Origin: CAKSHC01 sp045595395
GTDB lineage: Bacteria > Bacillota > Clostridia > Oscillospirales > UMGS1783
DNA: 64,000 nt
Direction of reading: 5' to 3'
Assembly (NCBI GenBank): GCA_045595395.1
Contig: JAZOAH010000028.1
Coordinates: forward strand, 1 to 64,000
The position numbers were made by a program, and so were the translations under genes. How positions within the stretch are numbered: position 1 is the stretch's first letter; the number at the start of each line of letters is the position of its first letter. The notes beneath the pieces are model-generated. The model saw only the letters and a program-made list of their open reading frames with translations. It searched no databases and was not told the origin of the DNA. This document shows positions 15,838 through 24,193 of this stretch, one piece after another.

Positions 15838-16774
15838 CTTTTCCTTCCAAATTTACCGTTTCGCTGATCACATACAGGGGGCGGGCTCGCACCTCATCAT
15901 AGATACGTCCGATATACTGCCCCATGATCCCCAGCATGATCAATATAAATCCGCCCAATAACAGAACAATACAGATGGTAGATGCCCAGCCATCCGAGAA
16001 GACAGCGCCGCACAGCTTGGCAATGACCACATACACCGTATAGGCAAATCCAAATACCGACAAAATCAGTCCCAGAACGCCGGCGATGCGAAGAGGCTTG
16101 ACCGAAAATGAGGTGATGGCATCGACCGCCAATTTGATCATCTTGCGAAGCGGATACTTTGTTTTGCCGGCAAATCGTTCTTCTCTGACATATTCATAGG
16201 CCGTCTGCTTAAAGCCAAGCCAGCTGATGAGCCCACGCACATAGCGATTGCGCTCCGGCGTCCGACGCAGAGCCTCGACCACCTTGCGGTCAATGAGCCG
16301 AAAATCGCCGGTATCGACCGGGATAGTCACATCGGTCATGACCGATAACAATCGGTAGAACATCTGCGCCGTTGCCCGTTTGAAAAAGGTCTCCCCTTTG
16401 CGGTGGATCCGTTTTCCGTATACCACCTCATATCCGTCTTTCCACAAGGCGAACATATCGGGAATGACCTCGGGTGGGTCCTGAAGATCGGCATCTATGA
16501 TCACAACGGCATCCCCCGAAGCCAGATCCATCCCGGCCGTGATAGCCGTCTGATGCCCAAAATTTCGGGAGAAATTGATCAATTTTAAGCGTGTATCCGC
16601 TTCACAGGCCGGCCGCAAGATCTGCAAGGTATTATCTCGGCTGCCGTCATTGACAAATACAATCTCATATTCCACCGCCATGGCGTCAAGCACCTGCCGC
16701 AAGCGCTTAAGCGTTTCGCCAATCACTTCTTGCTCATTGTAGACCGGAACAACGACCGATAATATCGGATTCAT
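15824..16774 (-). CDS. GT2 glycosyltransferase with two C-terminal membrane helices (GtrB/DPM1-like)
   Basis: The GT-A domain shows VVVPVYNEQEVIGETL near the N-terminus, VNDGSRDNT, and the metal-binding ADLQDPPE; two C-terminal helices (about 225-250 and 265-290) match GtrB/YkcC polyprenyl-phosphate glycosyltransferases. Such enzymes make undecaprenyl-phosphate-glucose or similar lipid-linked sugars used to decorate wall polymers or lipids. The ATG at 16774 overlaps the mtaB stop as ATGA and has AAAGGAG upstream. No acceptor glycosyltransferase or flippase is adjacent, so the sugar is unknown. Confidence 0.92.
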   Translation of the reverse strand: MNPILSVVVPVYNEQEVIGETLKRLRQVLDAMAVEYEIVFVNDGSRDNTLQILRPACEADTRLKLINFSRNFGHQTAITAGMDLASGDAVVIIDADLQDPPEVIPDMFALWKDGYEVVYGKRIHRKGETFFKRATAQMFYRLLSVMTDVTIPVDTGDFRLIDRKVVEALRRTPERNRYVRGLISWLGFKQTAYEYVREERFAGKTKYPLRKMIKLAVDAITSFSVKPLRIAGVLGLILSVFGFAYTVYVVIAKLCGAVFSDGWASTICIVLLLGGFILIMLGIMGQYIGRIYDEVRARPLYVISETVNLEGKDGRD

Positions 16775-18033
16775 ACCCGCACTCCTTTGCATCCGTCACC
16801 TTCCCGTGAGGTGATCTGTATCGAAACGATCTCATTGGACTGCCCTTGCGAGGCCGGGATGGTGACCGAAATATAGTTCTCGGTCAAGCCATGGATCCAT
16901 TCTCCATGTTTTCTCTCCAACAAGACCGGATACACCCGTCCAACTGCCTGCTCCAGAAATCGCACCCGTCCCTCTTGGGCGGCGTCGATCATCATGCGGC
17001 AGCGTTCATGCCGAATCGATTCGGGCACCTGCTCCATGTCGGCCGCCGCCGTACCGGGACGCACTGAATAGGTAAAAACATGCACCTTAGCAAAGGCACA
17101 TTCCTTAACAAAAGCCATGGATTGCGCAAATTCCTCGTCGGTTTCGCCCGAAAAACCAGTCATAACATCGGTGGTAATGGCACAATCGGGGAAATGGCGG
17201 CGCAGCAAGGCGATCTCGGCCGCATACTGCGCAGGCGTATATTTACGATTCATGCGTGCCAGCGTGGCCTCGCAGCCGCTTTGTAAAGACAGATGAAAGT
17301 GTCCGCAAAGTTTTTCTGCCCGAGCCAGCTTCAACACGGTCTGCTCGTTCAGATAACCCGGCTCCATAGAGCCAAGACGGATGCGCTCCAACCCGTCAAT
17401 GGCATTGATCCGCTCGATCAGATCGGTCAACTCCGGCGTGCCGCCCAGATCCACACCGTATTTGGTCAAGTGTATCCCGGTCAATACGACCTCCTTGAAT
17501 CCACAGGCTACCAACTGACGGATCTCCGTCTCTGCCTCATCCATCGGTTTCGATTGCAGCATCCCTCTGGCATACGGAATGATGCAATAGGAACAAAAAC
17601 TATCACATCCATCCTGCACCTTGACCGTTGCACGGGTACGGTCGTGCAGCAAGGGTTGATAGTGTATATTTTCCTCTTTTTTGAGGTGAATATTTCGTTG
17701 CGCCAAATACGCAACGATTTTTTCCACGCACCGATCCTTTTCGGTATTCGGGACAAGAAGATCCACATAGCGTGGCAATTCTTGTGCGATCTGAGCATAG
17801 CAGCCGGTAATAACGATCACGGCATCGGGCGAGGTGCGACGGGCACGAGAAATGATCTTACGGGATTTTGCCTCACTCTCTCCCGTCACGCAACAGGTAT
17901 TGATGATACACAGATCGGCTTTTTCCCCAAAGGCAATCGGCTGCAAGCCATAGGCCTGCAGCTGTGCCGCCATGGAGCGGATCTCATATTGATTGACTTT
18001 ACAGCCTAGCGCTGTAAAACTAAAGGTCTTCAT
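16771..18033 (-). CDS. mtaB: tRNA t6A37 methylthiotransferase
   Basis: MtaB converts t6A37 to ms2t6A37 in ANN-decoding tRNAs using radical SAM chemistry. Three domains are visible: the UPF0004 N-terminal cysteine triad (CKVNQ, NTCCVT, GCYAQ), the radical SAM centre CDSFCSYC (about 141-148) and a C-terminal TRAM-like domain. The ATG at 18033 follows the preceding stop by one base, with GGGATGA acting as the ribosome site inside the end of the FAH gene. 420 residues is normal for MtaB rather than MiaB. Confidence 0.94.
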   Translation of the reverse strand: MKTFSFTALGCKVNQYEIRSMAAQLQAYGLQPIAFGEKADLCIINTCCVTGESEAKSRKIISRARRTSPDAVIVITGCYAQIAQELPRYVDLLVPNTEKDRCVEKIVAYLAQRNIHLKKEENIHYQPLLHDRTRATVKVQDGCDSFCSYCIIPYARGMLQSKPMDEAETEIRQLVACGFKEVVLTGIHLTKYGVDLGGTPELTDLIERINAIDGLERIRLGSMEPGYLNEQTVLKLARAEKLCGHFHLSLQSGCEATLARMNRKYTPAQYAAEIALLRRHFPDCAITTDVMTGFSGETDEEFAQSMAFVKECAFAKVHVFTYSVRPGTAAADMEQVPESIRHERCRMMIDAAQEGRVRFLEQAVGRVYPVLLERKHGEWIHGLTENYISVTIPASQGQSNEIVSIQITSREGDGCKGVRV

Positions 18034-18034
18034 T

Positions 18035-18802
18035 TTATTGTTCATCCCGAACGGTATTGCGCAGTGTGCCGATCCCGTCGATCGTGATCTCGACCACATC
18101 GCCGTCCACCATCGGGCCTACCCCCTCCGGAGTCCCGGTCGTTAGGATATCGCCCGGCTCCAATGTGGTAAAACAGGTGACAAATTCGAAGATCTCACCC
18201 AACGGAAAGATAAATTTATCGGTATTGGAGTCCTGCACCGTTACGCCGTTGAGCTTGGTTTGAATGTGAAGATGCTCCGGATCGACCTCGTCGGTGATGA
18301 CCGGGCCGATCGGCGCAAAGGTGTCAAAGCTCTTACCGCGCGTCCACTGTCCGTCGGCATACTGAAGATCACGTGCCGTAATATCGTTCAGGATGGTATA
18401 GCCTAAAACATACTCCTTATAGTCAGCAGCCTTGACGTGACGGGCCGTTTTTTTGATGACCAAAGCCAGCTCACCCTCATAGTCGACCCGCTCGGAAATG
18501 GTCGGTCGAACAATATCATCGTCCGGCCCGATCACTGCCGTAGAGGGTTTCATAAAAATGATCGGTGAGGTGGGAACCTTAGAGTCAAACTCTTGAACGT
18601 GAGCGTAATAGTTTTTTCCCACAGCCATGATCTTCTTGGGCATCACAGGGGCTAAAAAGGTAACCTCATTGGATGAAAACTCCCGATCGGTACGACTAAG
18701 CCCGGAGAAGACATCCCCCGTCGCCTCATATATTTTTCCCTTTTCCAGCAAGACCGAATAGATCTTACCGTCCTTCTTCACTCTGCCCGTAATCAACGTC
18801 AC
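18035..18802 (-). CDS. fumarylacetoacetate hydrolase family protein
   Basis: 255 residues from a GTG start after AAAGGAGCGGT. The FAH fold is shown by KIMAVGKNYYAHVQE, the metal ligands in DYEGELALVI, NDITARDLQ, and the C-terminal GDILTTGTPEGVGP. The family includes acylpyruvases, oxaloacetate decarboxylases and ring-cleavage isomerases, so the substrate is open; bacterial stand-alone members often act as oxaloacetate tautomerase or decarboxylase. It overlaps engB by 38 bp at its 5' end and mtaB starts one base past its stop. Confidence 0.92.
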   Translation of the reverse strand: MTLITGRVKKDGKIYSVLLEKGKIYEATGDVFSGLSRTDREFSSNEVTFLAPVMPKKIMAVGKNYYAHVQEFDSKVPTSPIIFMKPSTAVIGPDDDIVRPTISERVDYEGELALVIKKTARHVKAADYKEYVLGYTILNDITARDLQYADGQWTRGKSFDTFAPIGPVITDEVDPEHLHIQTKLNGVTVQDSNTDKFIFPLGEIFEFVTCFTTLEPGDILTTGTPEGVGPMVDGDVVEITIDGIGTLRNTVRDEQ

Positions 18803-19373
18803 ACCGCTCCTTTATGATGTCCAGCAACAACTCCACACCTTCGCCCTTCTGCGACGAAAACGGGATAATGTTGGCCTCGATGTCTAATTCTTCAGCAATC
18901 ATCTTGCAATTATTCTGTGCGGCTGTCTTGGATAATTTATCGCTCTTGGACGCACAGATGAGAAAATCCAATCCCAGTTGACACAGATAATCGACCATCT
19001 GCCGATCTTCCTTGCTTGGCGCATGCCGAATGTCGACCAGCATCACCACCACACGAATGTCCCGCTCGGCGGCAAAATAATCGTCGATGAGCAGCCGCCA
19101 TTTTTCTCGGTCGGCAAATCCGACCTTGGCAAATCCATACCCGGGCAGATCGGTCAGATACAATTTCTTGTCCACGCAGTAATAGTTGATGCTGCGTGTT
19201 TTACCGGGACTTGCGCTGACTCGAGCTAAACTTTTGCGTCCCAGCAACTTGTTGAGCATAGAGGATTTCCCGACATTGGAACGCCCGACAAAGACGATCT
19301 CGGGAAGTTCAGGCGGGTAATCCCCCGGTTTATATGCCGTTTTTCTCAGTTCTACGTTATGAAAATTGATCAT
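18765..19373 (-). CDS. engB: ribosome biogenesis GTPase EngB/YsxC
   Basis: The circularly conserved small GTPase needed for 50S subunit assembly. G1 GRSNVGKSS (about 30-38), G2 region PGKTRSINYY, G3 DLPGYG (about 75-80) and a G4-like ASKSDK (the usual TKxD threonine is a serine) are visible in 202 residues. It follows lon by three bases, the same lon-ysxC pairing as in Bacillus. Confidence 0.96.
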   Translation of the reverse strand: MINFHNVELRKTAYKPGDYPPELPEIVFVGRSNVGKSSMLNKLLGRKSLARVSASPGKTRSINYYCVDKKLYLTDLPGYGFAKVGFADREKWRLLIDDYFAAERDIRVVVMLVDIRHAPSKEDRQMVDYLCQLGLDFLICASKSDKLSKTAAQNNCKMIAEELDIEANIIPFSSQKGEGVELLLDIIKERCDVDYGQSEEGR

Positions 19374-19376
19374 ATA

Positions 19377-21788
19377 TCAAGCCATCATCGGCGGTGCGCT
19401 TTTCTCTTTGGGTGTAGCAGCCGCAGGCTGCACAACCGAAGTCTTGCGCAATTCTTCCTTGAGCGGCACCAAGGCCGTTCCGATCACTTCATCCATGTGC
19501 CTGACCGGGACAAAACGAATATGGTTACGCACCGCTTCATCCAACTCAGGGATATCGCAGGCATTGCCGGCCGGGATAATAACGGTACGGATCCCCGCCT
19601 TATAGGCCGCCATTGTCTTCTCCTTCAGCCCTCCGATCGGCAGCACCCGACCACGTAGCGTGACCTCACCGGTCATCGCCACAAAACGATCGACCGCCCG
19701 TCCGGTCAACTGTGAGATCAGCGCCGTGGCCATGGTGATGCCGGCGCTCGGCCCGTCCTTAGGCACCGCACCTTCCGGCACATGAATATGAATATCCTTA
19801 GTCTTATAAAAATCGGAGGCAATGCCGAGAATCTCACTGCGGGAACGAATATAACTGAGAGCCGCATGCGCCGATTCCTTCATCACATCGCCCAGCGACC
19901 CCGTCAGCTCCAGTTTTCCGGTGCCCTCCATCACATTAACTTCAACAAACAGCAGTTCGCCGCCTACCGTTGTATAGGCAAGCCCGTTGACAATACCAAT
20001 TTGATCGGTCATTGGCAGTTCATCCCGCACCGACTTGGGTGCGCCCAAGAAATCGGCCAGATTTTTGTCTGTAATGCTGATCCGCTTGTCACCCTCAAGC
20101 AGCTTGACAGCACTCTTGCGGCAAAGAGCGGCACACTGACGCTCCAGATTACGCACGCCCGCCTCTCGAGTATAGGCTGCGATCAGCCGTTCGATCGCCG
20201 CATCGGTGATCTGCATCTGACGTTTAGTCAGTGCATGCTTCTTCATCTGCTTAGGTAGCAGATGTTCCTTAAGGATATGCACCTTTTCTTCCTGCGTATA
20301 GCTGGTCAGATACAGCACATCCATACGATCAAGAAGAGCCGGCGGAATGGTATCGTCGGTATTGGCCGTTGTGATAAACATCACATTGGACAGATCAAAA
20401 TCATAATCAACAAAATGATCACGGAAGGTCTTATTCTGCTCCGGATCAAGCACTTCAAGCAGTGCCGAGGCCGGATCGCCTTTATAATCGGCGCCAAGCT
20501 TGTCAATTTCGTCAAGCAAAATAACCGGATTCATGCTGCCGGCTTCCTTGATGGCGCTGATGACACGTCCCGGCATGGCTCCGATATAGGTGCGGCGATG
20601 GCCACGGATCTCTGCCTCATCACGCACGCCGCCCAGCGACATGCGGGCAAATTTCCGCCCCAACGCATGCGCCACCGACTTGGCGATGGACGTCTTACCA
20701 ACACCCGGCGGCCCGACCAGGCACAAAATCTGCCCCCGAAAATCGGGCGCTATGCTATGCACGGCAAGAAATTCAATGATCCGCTCCTTGATCTTGTCCA
20801 GTCCGTAATGCTCTTTATCCAGAATGGCACGGGCACGCTTGATGTCCTTGCGATCCTTGGTATAAACATCATACGGTAATGCCAGGCACAGATCCAGATA
20901 CGATCTCGCCACCGGCGCCTCATGCGAGCCAAACGGCATCTTAGCCAGACGGTCGATCTCCTTATCCAGCATCTCAAAAACGGTATCGGAAACAGCCAAC
21001 TGCTCCAGCTTTGCCCGGTACTCATCGGCCGCTGCGGCATTGCCTTCCTGTTCACCCAGTTCACTTTGCAGGATCTTGATCTGTTCACGCATATAATATT
21101 CGCGCTGATTCTTATCTACCTGCTCCTTAAGCTTTTCGGCGATCTCGTTATCGAGCTTGCATACCTCGATCTCGTTGTGCAGGATACGCAGCAGATTCTT
21201 GATGCGCTCCTCTACATTCTGGCAGGACAAAATCGCCTGCTTTTCATTGACGGGCAGCTGAATATTGTTGGCAATATAGTCGCACAGCACCGCAGCGTTA
21301 TCTTCACCAAACACCCGCATCGGCACCTCGGCCGGCATTTTTGGCATGTATTGCAGATATTCATCAAAAGCAGCCCGAAGCAACCGCACATAAGCCGCCG
21401 ACAGGGTAGCCGTCAAAGACGATGCATCATCATATAATTCACTGACGCTTGCCACAAAAAACGGATCTTCTACCGTATCGCTCACCAGACAGGCTCGATA
21501 CAGACCTTCGGCCAACACCCGCATGTTTTCGCCGGGCATCTTAATGACTTGTTTAATGCGTGAAACGGTACCTACCGCATATAGATCCTCAAAGGTAGGA
21601 TCGTCAACAAAGGCGTCCTTTTGCGCCGTCAGAAAAACGATCTGATCGTTTTTCATAGCCCCATCGACCGCCATCACGCTCTTCTTGCGGCCAACATCAA
21701 ATTGTATCGTTACGCCGGGCATCGGAACAAGTCCGCGCAAAGCGATGACCGGCACGGTTAACCGTTGCTCAGATAAGATGTAATCCAT
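19377..21788 (-). CDS. lon: ATP-dependent Lon protease
   Basis: 803 residues: N-terminal substrate domain, a coiled coil (about 195-245), AAA+ module with Walker A GPPGVGKTS (about 363-371), Walker B ILLDEIDKL (about 431-439), and the C-terminal Ser-Lys protease with PKDGPSAG (about 681-688) and the lysine in IGGLKEKTMAAYKAG. It degrades misfolded and regulatory proteins. The last 25 residues (proline and alanine rich) extend beyond the protease domain. It heads a lon-engB unit. Confidence 0.97.
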   Translation of the reverse strand: MDYILSEQRLTVPVIALRGLVPMPGVTIQFDVGRKKSVMAVDGAMKNDQIVFLTAQKDAFVDDPTFEDLYAVGTVSRIKQVIKMPGENMRVLAEGLYRACLVSDTVEDPFFVASVSELYDDASSLTATLSAAYVRLLRAAFDEYLQYMPKMPAEVPMRVFGEDNAAVLCDYIANNIQLPVNEKQAILSCQNVEERIKNLLRILHNEIEVCKLDNEIAEKLKEQVDKNQREYYMREQIKILQSELGEQEGNAAAADEYRAKLEQLAVSDTVFEMLDKEIDRLAKMPFGSHEAPVARSYLDLCLALPYDVYTKDRKDIKRARAILDKEHYGLDKIKERIIEFLAVHSIAPDFRGQILCLVGPPGVGKTSIAKSVAHALGRKFARMSLGGVRDEAEIRGHRRTYIGAMPGRVISAIKEAGSMNPVILLDEIDKLGADYKGDPASALLEVLDPEQNKTFRDHFVDYDFDLSNVMFITTANTDDTIPPALLDRMDVLYLTSYTQEEKVHILKEHLLPKQMKKHALTKRQMQITDAAIERLIAAYTREAGVRNLERQCAALCRKSAVKLLEGDKRISITDKNLADFLGAPKSVRDELPMTDQIGIVNGLAYTTVGGELLFVEVNVMEGTGKLELTGSLGDVMKESAHAALSYIRSRSEILGIASDFYKTKDIHIHVPEGAVPKDGPSAGITMATALISQLTGRAVDRFVAMTGEVTLRGRVLPIGGLKEKTMAAYKAGIRTVIIPAGNACDIPELDEAVRNHIRFVPVRHMDEVIGTALVPLKEELRKTSVVQPAAATPKEKSAPPMMA

Positions 21789-21797
21789 GATTCCTCA

Positions 21798-22049
21798 CTA
21801 AAAAAGAGTTTTTTGCTTTTTTGCCTTTTCCCGATCCTTCTTAAGCCGATCCTTATCGACATAGAACAGATCCGGCTGATCCACATAACCGGCAATGATA
21901 TAGCCGCAGTTGGTGCAGATCTCATACAAAACCGCCGACGACTTGAACATTCCCCCATACGGGATCATAGCGCCGTTTTTTAAATGATAGCCGCGCCCGA
22001 TAATGGTGCATCCGCATTTGGGACACTCGGTGGACGGTATCCGTTTCAT
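21798..22049 (-). CDS. small zinc-ribbon protein of unknown function
   Basis: 83 residues from the ATG giving MKRIPSTECPKCG; a GTG three codons earlier is possible. Two cysteine pairs, CPKCG (about 9-13) and CTNCG (about 45-49), form a zinc ribbon, and the C-terminal 20 residues are strongly basic, as in nucleic-acid-binding ribbons. Similar clostridial proteins are often labelled transcription factor TFIIIB-like without evidence. It lies nine bases before lon and may be cotranscribed. Confidence 0.78.
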   Translation of the reverse strand: MKRIPSTECPKCGCTIIGRGYHLKNGAMIPYGGMFKSSAVLYEICTNCGYIIAGYVDQPDLFYVDKDRLKKDREKAKKQKTLF

Positions 22050-22124
22050 TTCCTTCACCTGCCAAACAGATATTTAGTATATTATAATATATTTATATAA
22101 GCATTGCAAGACAAAGAATATGGC

Positions 22125-22156
22125 AAAAAAGAAACGGGCTGGAAATCAGCCCGTTT
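22125..22156 (-). terminator. terminator of rpmE
   Basis: The 10-bp stem AAACGGGCTG with a 5-nt loop is followed on the minus strand by TCTTTTTT, directly after the rpmE stop. Confidence 0.88.
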
Positions 22157-22160
22157 GTTT

Positions 22161-22361
22161 TTAGTCCATGCTATATCTCTTTTTAAATCTGTCAACACGT
22201 CCGCCCGTATCAACAAGCTTCTGACGACCCGTATAGAACGGATGGCACTTCGAGCAAATTTCAACTCGGATCTCGGGCTTGGTGGAGGAGGTTTCAAAAG
22301 TCTCTCCGCATGCACATTTGACTACACACTTTTCATACTTAGGATGGATTCCTTCCTTCAC
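22161..22361 (-). CDS. rpmE: 50S ribosomal protein L31, zinc-binding form
   Basis: 66 residues with the type A cysteines CVVKCACG (about 12-19) and CSKC (about 36-39) that bind zinc. It begins MKEGIHPKYEKC and ends in the usual basic tail. Presence of the cysteines marks the zinc-replete form rather than the zinc-independent YtiA type. Monocistronic with its own promoter and terminator. Confidence 0.97.
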   Translation of the reverse strand: MKEGIHPKYEKCVVKCACGETFETSSTKPEIRVEICSKCHPFYTGRQKLVDTGGRVDRFKKRYSMD

Positions 22362-22396
22362 TTCAATTCACCTCCTATAGAATATTAGCATAGGTA

Positions 22397-22425
22397 ATGA
22401 TAGCACATCTTGTAAATAAATGCAA
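22397..22425 (-). promoter_or_regulatory. sigma-A promoter of rpmE
   Basis: Minus-strand TTGCAT (22425-22420), 17-bp spacer, TATCAT (22402-22397), 35 bp before the start codon. Confidence 0.75.
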
Positions 22426-22446
22426 GTATTTTTTATATTTTTTTCA

Positions 22447-23778
22447 TTACAGTTTCATCATAGCCGTAGCAATGCTGAAATAGAGCAGGATCGAACCGGC
22501 ATCAACCAGCGTGGTGATCAGCGGAGAAGCCATGATCGCCGGGTCTAGCTTCAATTTCTTCGCCAACATCGGCATGGAGCAGCCGAGCAGCTTGGCAAAA
22601 AAGACGGTGCCGATCAGACTCAATCCGGTCACAACACCAAACAACCAATCCTGATAAGTGATATATACACGGATTAAATTAACGATACTCAGACCAAGGC
22701 CAACGATCAAGGCCACACGAGCCTCCTTAAAGGCCATGCGAAAATAGTCCTTGAGCTGAATTTCATCGGTTGCCATACCACGAATAGTCAACGTAGAGGC
22801 CTGTGCACCGGCATTACCGCCCGTTCCCATCAGCATCGGAATAAAGGCGACCAGCATGGGGTAGGCCTGAAAAGCCTCTTCATACCCGGTAATGATAGCA
22901 CCGGTCAAGATGCCGGCCAGCATCAACACCAACAGCCAAATGATGCGGTTTTTTGCATGGCCGAAGACGGTGGTCTTGAAATAGCTTTCATCACTCGGCG
23001 TAACGGCCGCCATCTTGGCAAAGTCCTCATCGGTCTCTTCCTGCATGACGTCCATAGCATCGTCAACCGTGATAATACCGACCAAACGCTCCTCGTGATC
23101 CACGACAGGCAACGCTAAAAAGTCGTATTTATCAAACATTTTAACGACATCTTCCCGGTCAGTCGATGTTATCACGCTGATCGGACGATCCTCCATAATG
23201 TCGCCGATCAAGTCGCCGCCGTTAGCCAACAACAGGGTGCGAACCGTAATGATGCCCTCCAACCGACGATTCCTGTCGGTCACATAGCAGGTATAGATGG
23301 TCTCCTTATCCACGCCGGTGCGTCGAATACGTGTGAAAGCATCCTCCACCGTCATATCCTTTTTCAGACTGACATACTCAATGGTCATCAACGACCCTGC
23401 ACTGTCCTTAGGATATTTCAATATCTGATTGATCATGGCACGGGTGTGGGGATCGGTGTTGCGCAAGATACGCTTGACGACCGTTGCCGGCATCTCCTCA
23501 ATGATGTCGACCGTATCGTCCAGATACAATTCATCCAAGGTTTCACGCAACTCGGTATCGGTAAAGCGATGAATCAGCATCTCCTGCTGATCACCGTCCA
23601 TTTCAACGAACACCTCCGCCGCCAACTCTTTCGGCAGCAACCGATACACCGTAGACAGATACATATCCGATATCTCCCCAAGCAAAGCCGCCACATCGGG
23701 CGCCGTCTGCTCTTTGAGCAGGTCGGATATGTCGTGATATTTTTTTTGTTCGAGAAGTTCAAGAATCTTCTCCTGCAT
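22447..23778 (-). CDS. mgtE: magnesium transporter/channel MgtE
   Basis: 443 residues with the full MgtE layout: N-terminal helical superhelix (about 1-125), two CBS domains (about 130-250) that sense cytosolic Mg2+, a connecting plug helix, and five membrane helices (about 280-443). These include the pore signature PMLMGTGGNAGAQASTL. It is a Mg2+-gated channel that closes when Mg2+ is high. The start codon follows GGAGGAGAGCGAC. Expression is controlled by the M-box riboswitch upstream. Confidence 0.96.
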   Translation of the reverse strand: MQEKILELLEQKKYHDISDLLKEQTAPDVAALLGEISDMYLSTVYRLLPKELAAEVFVEMDGDQQEMLIHRFTDTELRETLDELYLDDTVDIIEEMPATVVKRILRNTDPHTRAMINQILKYPKDSAGSLMTIEYVSLKKDMTVEDAFTRIRRTGVDKETIYTCYVTDRNRRLEGIITVRTLLLANGGDLIGDIMEDRPISVITSTDREDVVKMFDKYDFLALPVVDHEERLVGIITVDDAMDVMQEETDEDFAKMAAVTPSDESYFKTTVFGHAKNRIIWLLVLMLAGILTGAIITGYEEAFQAYPMLVAFIPMLMGTGGNAGAQASTLTIRGMATDEIQLKDYFRMAFKEARVALIVGLGLSIVNLIRVYITYQDWLFGVVTGLSLIGTVFFAKLLGCSMPMLAKKLKLDPAIMASPLITTLVDAGSILLYFSIATAMMKL

Positions 23779-23845
23779 GTCGCTCTCCTCCTTTCGTATA
23801 CCGAAACCTTCGGTTTCGTTTCACAGGAAGTACGACACAGCCGGA

Positions 23846-23926
23846 TCAGGCGCGAAAAACACGGCAGGATGACATCATCCGCCTTCGGCCCTCACACACT
23901 GTGCCGCTACTGCCTCCTGCGTCCAT
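23846..23926 (-). CDS. possible 26-codon leader peptide upstream of mgtE
   Basis: Between the M-box terminator and mgtE, an ATG at 23926 follows GGGAGGTGAAGAAC, a stronger ribosome site than many genes here. It opens a 26-codon frame (MDAGGSSGTVCEGRRRMMSS, then six more) ending 67 bases before mgtE. The peptide is arginine and serine rich with no membrane segment. It may be a translated leader that sets mgtE translation, or a chance frame. Confidence 0.45.
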   Translation of the reverse strand: MDAGGSSGTVCEGRRRMMSSCRVFRA

Positions 23927-23962
23927 GTTCTTCACCTCCCAAATCATAATAGGTAACCATAG

Positions 23963-23998
23963 AAAAAGCCTGCCAAAGCTTAAACTCTGACAGGCAAA
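23963..23998 (-). terminator. M-box intrinsic terminator
   Basis: GCCTGTCAGAG pairs with CTTTGGCAGGC (one or two wobbles) followed by TTTTT. Lying just past the aptamer, it is the expression platform that stops transcription when Mg2+ is bound. Confidence 0.88.
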
Positions 23999-23999
23999 A

Positions 24000-24156
24000 A
24001 TACCCTTGCGTTCATCGTTCAAGCTTCAGCCTCGCAGGGCGATGAAACTGCGTTAGGTTATGCCTTAATACGACATTCCCTGTTGGCCATCTCATAGTGT
24101 CTCCACCATTTTGCGGCAGCAGTCCGTATCCCTGTGGTAGCCTCACCTACCGAATA
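24000..24156 (-). promoter_or_regulatory. M-box (ykoK) magnesium riboswitch
   Basis: The minus strand carries the M-box conserved words in order: GGTAGGTGAGGC, ACGGACTGCTGCCGC, GGTGGAGACACT, GGCCAACAGGGAATGTCG, TTAAGGCATAACCTAAC, and the closing GAACGATGAACGC region. It lies directly upstream of a terminator and mgtE, the classic target, and downstream of a consensus promoter. High Mg2+ should fold the aptamer and favour termination. Boundaries are approximate. Confidence 0.95.
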
Positions 24157-24163
24157 TAGTTTT

Positions 24164-24193
24164 ATTATACTGCTGCCCTGCCGTTTTTGTCAA
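24164..24193 (-). promoter_or_regulatory. sigma-A promoter of the M-box/mgtE transcript
   Basis: Minus-strand TTGACA (24193-24188), 18-bp spacer, TATAAT (24169-24164). The -35 box overlaps the stop codon of the symporter gene. Confidence 0.88.
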
